This document shows positions 25,801-33,731 of a DNA stretch of 64,000 bases, piece by piece. Numbering within the stretch: the stretch's first letter is position 1; the number at the start of each line of letters is the position of its first letter. The stretch is from Janthinobacterium sp. GW458P. GTDB taxonomy: Bacteria > Pseudomonadota > Gammaproteobacteria > Burkholderiales > Burkholderiaceae_D. The notes under the pieces are model-generated. The model did no database searches, was not told the origin of the DNA, and saw nothing but the letters and a program-made list of their open reading frames with translations. The stretch spans positions 1 to 64,000 of the forward strand of contig NZ_NEGZ01000002.1 in NCBI RefSeq assembly GCF_002127585.1. Reading direction: 5' to 3'. A program made the position numbers and the translations under genes.

Positions 25801-26376
25801 TCAACTACGCTCGTCGCGCCCATCATCGCCGAGCGATGAGCGCGAGCCGCTCTGGCTGCTGGTGCCGGCGCGGCTGCCGCTCATGGAGGAGCCGGACAGG
25901 TTGCCTTCGCTGCCCGATTGCAGGCTGGCGCCGCCGCGCAGCTCGCTGCCGGACTGCATGCGGCTGCCCGCCATGCTGCCGTAGCGCGTGCCGCTGCCAT
26001 AGAAGGCTTCCATCTGCTGGTTCCAGGCGTCGCTGCCCATGTCGGGCCAGTTGTTCTTGTCGAAGCCGGGCGCGTCTTTCAGCTGGCTTTTGTCCACGTT
26101 CAGCAGGAAGCGCTTGTTGACGGTGTCCAGGGTCAGGCGTTCCCAGGGCACGGCAAATAGCTTGTCGCCCATGCCCAGGATGCCGCCGAAGGACAGCACG
26201 GCGTAGGCGATCTGGCCCGTGCGCATGTCAAGCATGATTTCCTTGATATCGCCCAATTCCTCGTCGTTGTGATTGTAGACTTCGTCCCCGATCAGGGTAT
26301 CGGCCCCCATCAGGGCTGGCCCGGGGCCGTCGTGGTTGCGGTACATGCCCAGGATGTCGCGGTCCAGGTAGCTCAT
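25801..26376 (-). CDS. PRC-barrel domain protein with Ser/Gly-rich tail
   Basis: The 191-residue protein has a PRC-barrel-like core (about 22-105): LMGADTLIGDEVYN, LGDIKEIMLDMRTG, YAVLSFGG, LFAVPWERL. A short segment FDKNNWPDM follows, then a low-complexity tail rich in Ser, Gly and Arg from about 140. No signal peptide is present. GAGGAG lies before the ATG at 26376. A shorter paralogue lies at 63242-63649. Function is unknown; the family often appears as stress or envelope-associated proteins. Confidence 0.85.
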   Translation of the reverse strand: MSYLDRDILGMYRNHDGPGPALMGADTLIGDEVYNHNDEELGDIKEIMLDMRTGQIAYAVLSFGGILGMGDKLFAVPWERLTLDTVNKRFLLNVDKSQLKDAPGFDKNNWPDMGSDAWNQQMEAFYGSGTRYGSMAGSRMQSGSELRGGASLQSGSEGNLSGSSMSGSRAGTSSQSGSRSSLGDDGRDERS

Positions 26377-26441
26377 GGTGTTCTCTCCTCTGGTGAAGTG
26401 CTGGTCGAACACCTAGCGTAAGCATACGCCCAGGGTCACGT

Positions 26442-26455
26442 TTGATCTGCCTCAA
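26442..26455. promoter_or_regulatory. FNR/Anr-like site upstream of the PRC-barrel gene
   Basis: TTGAT-CTGC-CTCAA matches TTGAT-N4-ATCAA with one mismatch. Its centre is about 41 bp from a possible minus-strand start site set by the TACGCT hexamer at 26420-26415, the class II activator position. Confidence 0.4.
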
Positions 26456-26544
26456 TGGTGCCAGGGGCACTTTTATCCGTGCGCAAACGTACGGTGCCGT
26501 GGCCCAATTGCGGTACTCTATGCATTCTACGGAGGAGGCCGCGC

Positions 26545-26622
26545 ATGCTGACGATGCAACGATGCAATGGGAAGAAGTTGCGGTACGCTCCACCACGACA
26601 CGCGCGCCACGCACCATGGTGA
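26545..26622 (+). CDS. Possible 25-codon leader ORF overlapping the esterase start
   Basis: A very strong ribosome site GGAGGAGG (26531-26538) stands 6 nt before an ATG at 26545. That frame encodes 25 residues (MLTMQRCNGKKLRYAPPRHA, then five more). Its stop TGA (26620-26622) overlaps the ATG at 26616 of the esterase. Such overlap would allow translation to restart on the esterase. No homology is recognised. Confidence 0.35.
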   Translation: MLTMQRCNGKKLRYAPPRHARHAPW

Positions 26623-27851
26623 AGCCCGCCACCAAGTGGCTGCGCGGGCTGCTGCGCGCCGGCAAAGCGCAGCAGCGCACGGCGACCCGGCTGGCCAAGG
26701 TGCTGTTCGGCCCCGTGCCGGCCAAGCCCAGGGCCAAAGTCCGCAGCAAGCCCGTGGCCAAGACCGTGGTCAAGACCGTGGTCAAGACCGTGGTCAACAC
26801 CAAGGCCAAGACCAGGACTGCGCCGCGCGTCAGGCCCGTCGGCGAGGCCGTGCCCGCGCTGGCGCCGTTTGCCACGCCCCTGTCGCCGCCGCGCGTGCGC
26901 AAGCGAACGGCGCCCCCGCCGGGCAAGTGGCTCGCCGCCCACTATGCGCCCCTGCCGGAACTGGGACAGTTGCCGGGCCGTCGCCTGCCGTATTTTTTAT
27001 ACCTGCCCGAAAAGGCGCCCAGCGCCGCCATGCGCAGCCGGGGCCGGCCGCTGCTGGTGATGCTGCACGGCTGCGAGCAGAGCGCCACGCAGTTTGCCGA
27101 AGGCACGCGCATGAACCGCCTGGCCGAGCGCAAGGGCTATGCCGTGCTGTATCCGCAGCAATCGCTGCGCGCGCATGCGCGCCGCTGCTGGAAGTGGTAC
27201 GACAAGCTGACGCAGGAGGGCGGCGGCGACGTGCGCCTGATCGTCGGCGCCATCGAGCAGGTGGCGGCCCGTTATGCGATCGACCGCGCGCGCATCTACA
27301 TCTGCGGCATTTCCGCCGGCGCCGGCATGGCGCATATCGTGGCCCTGAACCATCCCCATCTGTTCGCCGCGCTGGGCCTGCATTCGGGCCCCGTGTTTGG
27401 CGCCGGGCATAATCTGATCGGCGCCCTGCAGGTGATGCAGCATGGCGCCGCCGCCCGCGCCGACGCGGCCATCGATGAAGTGCTGGCGCGCCAGCCCGCG
27501 TTCCCCCGCCTGCCCACCATCCTGCTGCAGGGACTGGCCGACAAGGTGGTGCGGCCCGTCAACCAGACGCAGCTGGTGCGCCAGAGCGTGCGCGTGAACC
27601 GCATGCCCGCCGACACCCTGGTGACGGCGCAGCGCCTGCCCGGCGGCGCGGCGGGCGGGCGCAATCCGGCCCATGCGTATGCGCTGCACGATTATCAGGT
27701 GGGCAAGGAGGTGCTGCTGCGCGTGGCGCAGGTCGAGCACCTCGCGCATGCGTGGAGCGGCGGCGACGCCAGCCTGCCGTTCAACGACAAGGCCAGGCCC
27801 GACGCCAGCAAGCTGCTGCTCGACTTCTTCGCCGGCCACCGCCGCCGCTAG
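26616..27851 (+). CDS. PHB-depolymerase-type esterase
   Basis: The 411-residue serine hydrolase belongs to the poly(3-hydroxybutyrate) depolymerase/feruloyl esterase family. After a basic N-terminal region with tandem KTVV units (about 46-60) comes the domain: PLLVMLHGCEQSATQFA (oxyanion region), CGISAGAGMAH (nucleophile Ser), GLADKVVRP (Asp) and HAWSGGD (His). No signal peptide is seen, which suits an intracellular enzyme. Start choice is uncertain: in-frame ATGs at 26520 and 26562 also exist, but none has a well-placed ribosome site. Confidence 0.82.
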   Translation: MVKPATKWLRGLLRAGKAQQRTATRLAKVLFGPVPAKPRAKVRSKPVAKTVVKTVVKTVVNTKAKTRTAPRVRPVGEAVPALAPFATPLSPPRVRKRTAPPPGKWLAAHYAPLPELGQLPGRRLPYFLYLPEKAPSAAMRSRGRPLLVMLHGCEQSATQFAEGTRMNRLAERKGYAVLYPQQSLRAHARRCWKWYDKLTQEGGGDVRLIVGAIEQVAARYAIDRARIYICGISAGAGMAHIVALNHPHLFAALGLHSGPVFGAGHNLIGALQVMQHGAAARADAAIDEVLARQPAFPRLPTILLQGLADKVVRPVNQTQLVRQSVRVNRMPADTLVTAQRLPGGAAGGRNPAHAYALHDYQVGKEVLLRVAQVEHLAHAWSGGDASLPFNDKARPDASKLLLDFFAGHRRR

Positions 27852-28164
27852 GCCGGCGCGCCGCAACGGCGCCGCAGGCACTGGTACGCATCGTTCTTCG
27901 ATTCCCCACAGGGCCCGTCCGCCCGCCGCAGGGCCGCGCCGGCGCGCCTGGCGCACCTTTTTCAGCCCCGCAGGCGCATATCGCCATGCCGGTGATTCCG
28001 CATAAGTGGTATTGTTGCGGTATTTAAAAATCACAAAAACAGGCGATAAAAACCCTAACTGGTATACAATTGGTACACGTTTTCAGTGTGAAGCCGTGTC
28101 CGCCGTCCCATGCCCCGACGGCTGGCACGCACTGACGGCAGCCACCCACGTTACGGAACGCGCC
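27852..28164. other. Intergenic region, 313 nt
   Basis: No convincing gene is seen between the esterase and the MFS gene. The first half is GC-rich. The second half turns AT-rich near 28015-28080 and contains the imperfect repeat pair at 28060-28079, probably the MFS promoter region. Confidence 0.6.
28060..28079. promoter_or_regulatory. Imperfect direct repeat, possible operator of the MFS gene
   Basis: TGGTATACA (28060-28068) and TGGTACACG (28071-28079) are spaced one helical turn apart, in the AT-rich stretch about 90 nt before the MFS start. The half-sites resemble those of GntR-type regulators; this is inference. Confidence 0.35.
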
Positions 28165-29379
28165 ATGTCCATCAAGTCCAAGCAGTTGCTGTGGTTTTTT
28201 GCGTTTTTTCTCGTGTTCGAACTGAATATCTATCTGTCCAATGACATGATCATGCCGGCGATGCTGGGCATCGTCGAGGAGTTCCAGGCGGAGGAAAAGT
28301 TCGTCCCCCTGTCCCTGAGCCTGTATCTGCTGGGCGGCAGTTCGCTGCAGATTTTCCTCGGGCCTTTGGCCGATACCATCGGCAAGCGCAAGCTCGTGCT
28401 TACCGGCAATACCTTGTTCCTGCTGGCCACCTTGGCCGTGCCGTTTGCCGCTTCCATCGAGCAATTTCTCGCCGTGCGCTTCATCCAGGGCATGGGCTGC
28501 TGCTTCATCTTCGTCGGCTATGCCATGATCCATGAACTGTTCGACGACATGGCCGCCGTCAAGCTCAGCAGCATTCTGTCGAGCACCACCATCCTCGCGC
28601 CCCTGGCCGGCCCCATCCTCGGCAGCGCCATCATCAGCCGGCTGGACTGGCGCTTCGTGTTTTTCCTCTCGGGCCTGCTGGCGCTGCTGTCCCTGCTGGG
28701 CCTGTCCAAGACCATGCCGCGCACGGCGCCCACGCTCACGCGCCTGGACCTTGCCGCCATCGTGCGCAGCTATGCCGCCATTTTCAGCAACGGGCGCTTC
28801 ATGTTCGGCATGTTCACGGCCGGGCTGGCCACCGTGCCCCTGACGGCCTGGATCGGCTTCTCGCCCATCTTCGTGCTGCAGGAAATGGGCGCCTCCTACG
28901 CCACCTATATCGCGCTGCAATGCGTGATTTTATCGGGCTTCGTCCTCAGCAGCATCGCCATCCAGCGCCTGCGCCAGGATTTTCCGCTCGTGCATCTGCT
29001 GCGCCTGGGCGGGCTGGTCGCGGCCGCCGGCATGCTGGGGGCGGGCGCGGGCCGCCATCACGTCGATGTGTTTGCCGCTTGCATGTTTGTCTATTCCATC
29101 GGCTTCGGCCTGTTCAACGGCGCCCTGATACGCAGCGCGATCACGGCCAGCAAGGAATCGATGACACTGACGACGGCCGCCATGAGCTTGCTGTACTGCA
29201 TTTATCTGTCCGCCTGGCTGCAGCTGTACAACGTGCTGTGCCAGCGCTTCGGCTATGCGCTGGAAACCTATGCGCTGCTCAATATCCCCGTCATCGTGGT
29301 CATCGCCGCCTGCCTGCTGTTGTTTACGCGGGGCATGGCGGGGCGCCGGGAAAGCGGGGTGCGGCTGGCCCGGCACTGA
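28165..29379 (+). CDS. MFS exporter, MdfA/Bcr-like
   Basis: The 404-residue protein has about twelve membrane segments. The first carries an acidic residue in FLVFELNIYLSNDMIMPAM, a pattern like that of the MdfA/CflA-Bcr drug exporters. The loop motif GPLADTIGKRK corresponds to MFS motif A. The ATG at 28165 was chosen over the in-frame ATG at 28006 because the protein then begins just before the first membrane segment and GGAA lies upstream. It precedes the glycosyltransferase-GNAT gene by 83 nt on the same strand, so it may export that enzyme's product or a related small molecule. Confidence 0.85.
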   Translation: MSIKSKQLLWFFAFFLVFELNIYLSNDMIMPAMLGIVEEFQAEEKFVPLSLSLYLLGGSSLQIFLGPLADTIGKRKLVLTGNTLFLLATLAVPFAASIEQFLAVRFIQGMGCCFIFVGYAMIHELFDDMAAVKLSSILSSTTILAPLAGPILGSAIISRLDWRFVFFLSGLLALLSLLGLSKTMPRTAPTLTRLDLAAIVRSYAAIFSNGRFMFGMFTAGLATVPLTAWIGFSPIFVLQEMGASYATYIALQCVILSGFVLSSIAIQRLRQDFPLVHLLRLGGLVAAAGMLGAGAGRHHVDVFAACMFVYSIGFGLFNGALIRSAITASKESMTLTTAAMSLLYCIYLSAWLQLYNVLCQRFGYALETYALLNIPVIVVIAACLLLFTRGMAGRRESGVRLARH

Positions 29380-29462
29380 TGGCGCAACGATGCGCGTGTT
29401 CCCGACCTTGTTTTACCTCCTGCGACGTTTATTGACACTCTCCTGCGGAAAATGGTGCGCCC

Positions 29463-31496
29463 ATGAAAATAGATGACCTGGCCTCAAAACACGATCAAGC
29501 AAAGATTTTCAACCTGGAATACGAGTTCCGCATCCACCGGCTGAAACTCGATTACATCACGCTGGCCGACGTCCGCCCCCCCGGCATTGATCTGGAACAA
29601 TTGGCTGCGGAACACCGGGAGGGCATCGCCGCCCTGCGCAGCTTCGTCGCCCTGAACTTCAATCATTTCAATGCGGCAAGCTGTTCCTCGCTCAGCTGCA
29701 TCCCCACGCGCGCCCTGGGCGACGACGAGCGCTACCTGCACCGCATCTGGATGGGCGGGCCGCTGCCGGCCATCGCCGCCGAGGCAATACAGCAGTGGGG
29801 CGCGGCGCTCGACGAGGTGCGGCACAACGGCGGCGCGCCGTATGTCTCCATCCTGTGGGCCTGGGATGCGCAGCAGCTGCGCAATGACGAACGCTTCAGC
29901 CCCACGGGCGGCGCCGGGCGCTACACGATAGGCCGCTACGCCATCGGTGGCACCACCCTGCACATCAACTCGCTGCGCGCGCTGGCGCTGGACTTCGCGC
30001 CGGCCCGCTTCGACATCCTCGATACCCTGCATGCGCAGCGCTACTTCGCCACCCTGTCTGATTATTTCCGCATCCTCATCATGTGCGAATACGGCGGCAT
30101 CTACATGGATGTCGATACCATCCCCCACAATCCGGCGACGATTTTCCTGATGAAGCCGGAAGTGCCCGACTATTTCCAGCACCGGGATGATGACAGCGAA
30201 GAGCGCCGGCACGTCAGCTGGATGAATCTGTTTCTCGATGAAACGGGCATGTTGATCGCCAAGAAGAACGATGCGGCGCTGCGTGTGATCCAGCGCAATG
30301 TGAATCTCGCCTATGCGGGCATCGCTGCGCAGATTCCCCGTGCCTGCCCGCAGTTCGAGGCGCAGCTGTTCGGCCAGTTCTATGCCGAATGGAAGAAAAA
30401 CCTGGGCGTGACCGTGCTCAGCCACGCCGAGTTCTACCAGCGCTACTGCGTGCTGTATGACGGCGCGCGCGAAGCGGTGGCGGGCGGCATCCGCGGCATG
30501 CGCTTGCTGGACGATATCATCACCGGCATGCACATCCCCTTGAGCGACGAGGAGCGCCGCGCGTATGCGCGCTGCGTGGCCCGGCTCGATGACATCGGCT
30601 GGCAGCTCGACGATCCTTTGATCTTGCCCAATATCGTCGACGTGTTCGACATCGAGGAAGTGCCGCGCATGGCGTATGCGGCCCAGCTGCGGGCGGATAT
30701 CGACCACTTTCACTATTACTCGGTGCTGTCGGACGACCCGCTGCTGGACCGCGTGAACGACGTCTTTTGCCGCTACCTGCTGGCCCGCCGTTCGCAGCAC
30801 ATTGCCGCCGGCAATTTCTGGCGCCCCACCGTGGGCCGCCACGGCAGCCGCATGCCGGCCGCCAGCGAGGCTGCCCCGCCAGGTGACGAGGCGCAGGCGG
30901 GCCTGCTGTCGCATGCGCCGCTCAAGCTGGTGGCGGGCGAACTGCTGGGTGACGAGACGAAGAACCGCATGGCGAAACTGCTGTTTGCCACCAGTTATCT
31001 CGAATACTGCTCGTTTGGCAATAAACTCAATCTGCAGTTCGTCGAATTGCAGCGGCGGCAGAATATCGATCCCTACCTGGCGCACATCCACGGCCTGCAT
31101 GACGAGGACGGGCGCTTCGTCGGCTTCTTCACGGCTGCGACGATGGCCGAATTCCAGGCTTGCGGCGCCGTGTCCTATTACCGCGACGACATGAAGGCGC
31201 TCGACGATGCGTATGACGCCTTCGTGCTCGCGCATGCGCGCGCCGACGACTGTTTCGTCAGCAGCCTGGCCATCGACGAAAAATACCGGGGCCAGGGCTT
31301 GTTCCGGCAAATGTTCCATGAAATCCGCGACCTGGCCGGCCGCAAGGGCTGTGCGCGCATCACCCTGACGGTGTGGGAAAAGAGCGAGGCGCTGCAAGTG
31401 TATCTGCACAAGGGCTTTCGCAGCGTGGGCACATTCGACTATGCCTACAGCCTGTTCTATGACCGGCTGCATTTCCTCGTGTATGAAGGAAACTGA
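29463..31496 (+). CDS. Glycosyltransferase (TcdA/B-like, DXD) fused to a GNAT acetyltransferase
   Basis: The 677-residue soluble protein shows IWMGGPLP (95-102) and LSDYFRILIMCEYGGIYMDVDTIP. The latter has the D-x-x-R...GGIYxDxD pattern of sugar transferases of the clostridial-toxin/Gly_transf_sug type (DVD at 216-218). The C-terminal part (about 480-677) is a GNAT-like acetyltransferase with YRGQGLFRQM (608-617) and a typical LHKGFRSVG end (648-656). No signal peptide, membrane segment or toxin translocation domain is seen. Acceptor and sugar are unknown. Two different transfer domains in one chain suggest tailoring of one product, or a modifying effector. Confidence 0.78.
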   Translation: MKIDDLASKHDQAKIFNLEYEFRIHRLKLDYITLADVRPPGIDLEQLAAEHREGIAALRSFVALNFNHFNAASCSSLSCIPTRALGDDERYLHRIWMGGPLPAIAAEAIQQWGAALDEVRHNGGAPYVSILWAWDAQQLRNDERFSPTGGAGRYTIGRYAIGGTTLHINSLRALALDFAPARFDILDTLHAQRYFATLSDYFRILIMCEYGGIYMDVDTIPHNPATIFLMKPEVPDYFQHRDDDSEERRHVSWMNLFLDETGMLIAKKNDAALRVIQRNVNLAYAGIAAQIPRACPQFEAQLFGQFYAEWKKNLGVTVLSHAEFYQRYCVLYDGAREAVAGGIRGMRLLDDIITGMHIPLSDEERRAYARCVARLDDIGWQLDDPLILPNIVDVFDIEEVPRMAYAAQLRADIDHFHYYSVLSDDPLLDRVNDVFCRYLLARRSQHIAAGNFWRPTVGRHGSRMPAASEAAPPGDEAQAGLLSHAPLKLVAGELLGDETKNRMAKLLFATSYLEYCSFGNKLNLQFVELQRRQNIDPYLAHIHGLHDEDGRFVGFFTAATMAEFQACGAVSYYRDDMKALDDAYDAFVLAHARADDCFVSSLAIDEKYRGQGLFRQMFHEIRDLAGRKGCARITLTVWEKSEALQVYLHKGFRSVGTFDYAYSLFYDRLHFLVYEGN

Positions 31497-31515
31497 GGAG
31501 GGCAACTGAGGGGGG

Positions 31516-31540
31516 GCGGGGCGGCAGGCAGCCGCCCCGC
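31516..31540. terminator. GC-rich hairpin between convergent genes
   Basis: GCGGGGCGGC (31516-31525) pairs with GCCGCCCCGC (31531-31540) across a 5-nt loop. No T run follows. It separates the glycosyltransferase gene from the convergent antiporter gene. Confidence 0.55.
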
Positions 31541-31548
31541 GAGGGTGC

Positions 31549-32814
31549 TTACAGGGCCAGGAAGGCCAGGCCCGCCACGGCCGTCGGCAGCAGGGCGCCC
31601 GCCAGCAGGCCGACGGCGCCGATCGATTCATCCTTGAAGCCGCGACGCAGCAGGGCCACGCCGGCCGGGTTCGGCGCATTGGCGATGACGGTCAGGCCGC
31701 CGCCGGCCACGGCGCCGGCCATCAGCATGTATTTCGCTTCGTCCGTCATGCCGACGATCAGCGAACCGAGGTAGGTGAGGGCCGCATTGTCCGTGATCGC
31801 CGTCAAGCCCAGGGCGCCGAAGAACAGGGCCAGCGGCTTCAGGCTCGAGACGATGGGCTGCAGCCACCATTGCTGCATGCCGCCCAGTACCACCAGGCCG
31901 CCGAGGAAGAAGCCGACCAGCAAACCTTCCTTGAGGATCAGCGGGCTTTGATAACGCTCATACGCCTGCACGAAGCCGAGGAAGAACAGGAACAGGCCGA
32001 TGAACAGCACGGGATGATGCGCCAGGGTCACGACGCCGGCCAGCACGATCATGTGCACGAGGCTGACGGCCAGCGGCACTTTCGGCGCTTCCACTTCACC
32101 GGCCTTCGGCTTGATGTCGGAGGTGTTGCTGTGCAGGTATTTGCGCAGCAATATGCTCACGCCCGTGGCATTGACCAGCACGGCGATGGCGGCCTTCCAG
32201 CCGAAATGGCTGGCCATGTAGGCGCTGTCCCAGTTCCATGTGGTGGCCACCATCAGCACGGGCGGCGCCGCATATGAGGTGAGGGTGCCGCCGATGGAAA
32301 CGTTGACAAACAGCACGCCCAAGGCGCCGTATTTCAGCCATTCAGGGATGCCCGGACGGAAGATTTGCGGCGCCAGCATCAGCGCGGCCAGGGTCATGGC
32401 GGCCGGTTCCGTGATCAGGGAGCCCGTCAGGGGCACGAGCGCCAGGCCCAGCCAGACGAGGGCCAGTTCCGTGCGCAGCGGCATCACGCGCGCCACGCCT
32501 TTCAGCAGGCGCTGCACGGCGTCGAGCACGGGGCGCGAGGCGGCCACGACCATGACGACGAAGACGAACAGCGGCTCCGTGTAATGGCGCGACTCCGCAT
32601 ATTCGATGGCCGCATCGCTGCCCGAGACAAAGGCCATGATGATGATCAGGATGAAGGCCCAGAAGCCGAACACGACTTCCACTTCGCCCAGCAAGTGCAG
32701 CAGGCCCGCATGGCGGGGGTGGCGCCGCGATAATGTTTCAAACGACTTGGCGGCGAAGGTGTGGATGAGCGCAAGGCCGAAGACGATGGCGCTGATGAGT
32801 TGGATGGTGGTCAA
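31549..32814 (-). CDS. Putative Na+/H+ antiporter (YjiK/PF07399-like)
   Basis: The 421-residue polytopic protein has about eleven membrane segments. It resembles the 'putative Na+/H+ antiporter' family, with stretches such as RTELALVWLGLALVPLTGS, NVSIGGTLTSYAAPPVLMV and LTAITDNAALTYLGSLI, where the polar TDNAA lies in a membrane segment. I chose a TTG start at 32814 (AAGGAAAC just upstream; protein begins TTIQLISAIVFG). An ATG at 32853 would add 13 residues. Ion specificity is not readable. Confidence 0.75.
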   Translation of the reverse strand: MTTIQLISAIVFGLALIHTFAAKSFETLSRRHPRHAGLLHLLGEVEVVFGFWAFILIIIMAFVSGSDAAIEYAESRHYTEPLFVFVVMVVAASRPVLDAVQRLLKGVARVMPLRTELALVWLGLALVPLTGSLITEPAAMTLAALMLAPQIFRPGIPEWLKYGALGVLFVNVSIGGTLTSYAAPPVLMVATTWNWDSAYMASHFGWKAAIAVLVNATGVSILLRKYLHSNTSDIKPKAGEVEAPKVPLAVSLVHMIVLAGVVTLAHHPVLFIGLFLFFLGFVQAYERYQSPLILKEGLLVGFFLGGLVVLGGMQQWWLQPIVSSLKPLALFFGALGLTAITDNAALTYLGSLIVGMTDEAKYMLMAGAVAGGGLTVIANAPNPAGVALLRRGFKDESIGAVGLLAGALLPTAVAGLAFLAL

Positions 32815-32983
32815 ATGCGTTTCCTTATGGACGGAGGAAGCCGCCCGGTGCATTGCCGAGCGGTAAGGAGAGTGCTTATGGTACAGCAATCGATGCGGGA
32901 AACGGGGTTTTTCGGACGTGGCGGAGCGGCCCCGGGCACGCTCTCTGGCAGATAAGCCTTGCCAAAAGCAGGGCTGGATAGTA

Positions 32984-32999
32984 CTGTATATGCATACAG
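32984..32999. promoter_or_regulatory. LexA (SOS) box upstream of imuA
   Basis: CTGTATATGCATACAG has the CTGT-N8-ACAG form of the LexA operator, nearly identical to the E. coli consensus. It lies 21 bp before the imuA start. Its right part TGCATACAGTATT is identical to the box before dnaE2. Confidence 0.9.
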
Positions 33000-33020
33000 T
33001 ATTCATCTTCATATTCAATT

Positions 33021-33731
33021 ATGCAACATTCCCAATTGATGGCGTCGCCGGAAGCCTTGCACCCGTCTTTATGGCGCGCATCGCAGCTGGGCCAGGGCGC
33101 CGCGCGCTGCCTGGACACGGGCTTTGCCGCCCTGTCGGCGCAGCTGCCCGGCGGCGGCTGGCCCAGCGGCAGCCTCATCGATCTGCTGGTGCAGCAGCCG
33201 GGCAGCGGCGAATTGCGGCTGCTGGCGCCCGCGCTGGCGCAGCTGCCGGGCTTGCCCATCGTGCTGCTGCAGCCGCCCCATCCGCCGCAGGCGCTGGCCC
33301 TGGCCGCGCAGGGCCTGGCGCCGTCGCAATTGCTGTGGCTCAAGAGCGCCGGCAGCAACGATGCCTTGTGGGCGGCGGAAAACATCTTGCGCAGCGGCAC
33401 ATGCGGCGCCCTGCTGTTCTGGCAATCGCACGTGCGCGCCGACAGCCTGCGCCGGCTGCACCTGGCGGCGCAGTCGGGCAACACCCTGTTCTGCATGCTG
33501 CGCCCCTTGCACGGCGCGCAGGATGCGTCGCCCGCGCCCTTGCGCCTGTCCGTGCGCCCGGCCGCCGGCGGCATCGAGATCGGCTTCATCAAGCGCCGGG
33601 GACCGCAGCGCGACGCGCCCCTGTTCCTGCCCCTGCAACCTCCTTCATTATTGCTGCGCCATGCGACTCTGGATCGGCCTGTACCTGCCCCGGCTCCCGC
33701 TCGAAGTGTTTTGCCCGCGCTGGTCGGCTGA
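33021..33731 (+). CDS. imuA: Translesion synthesis accessory protein ImuA
   Basis: The 236-residue RecA-like protein without intact nucleotide-binding motifs shows family stretches GFAALSAQLPGGGWPSGSLIDLL, LLWLKSAGSNDALWAAENIL and FWQSHVRADSLRRLHLAAQ. ImuA works with ImuB and DnaE2 in damage-induced mutagenesis. The gene is preceded by a LexA box and overlaps imuB by 71 nt. No clear ribosome site stands before the ATG; a second ATG at 33039 is possible. Confidence 0.9.
   Translation: MQHSQLMASPEALHPSLWRASQLGQGAARCLDTGFAALSAQLPGGGWPSGSLIDLLVQQPGSGELRLLAPALAQLPGLPIVLLQPPHPPQALALAAQGLAPSQLLWLKSAGSNDALWAAENILRSGTCGALLFWQSHVRADSLRRLHLAAQSGNTLFCMLRPLHGAQDASPAPLRLSVRPAAGGIEIGFIKRRGPQRDAPLFLPLQPPSLLLRHATLDRPVPAPAPARSVLPALVG

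Noticed and set aside
26755-26810. Tandem 12-bp repeats
   Set aside because: They encode KTVV units in the basic N-terminal region of the esterase; an in-frame coding repeat, not a separate element.
29432-29437. TTGACA considered as a promoter for the glycosyltransferase gene
   Set aside because: No -10 element follows at the right distance and the start codon is only 25 nt away.
29484-31679. Antisense frame of 731 codons over the glycosyltransferase-GNAT gene
   Set aside because: Same frame-shadow effect. The plus-strand gene has clear motifs in both domains.
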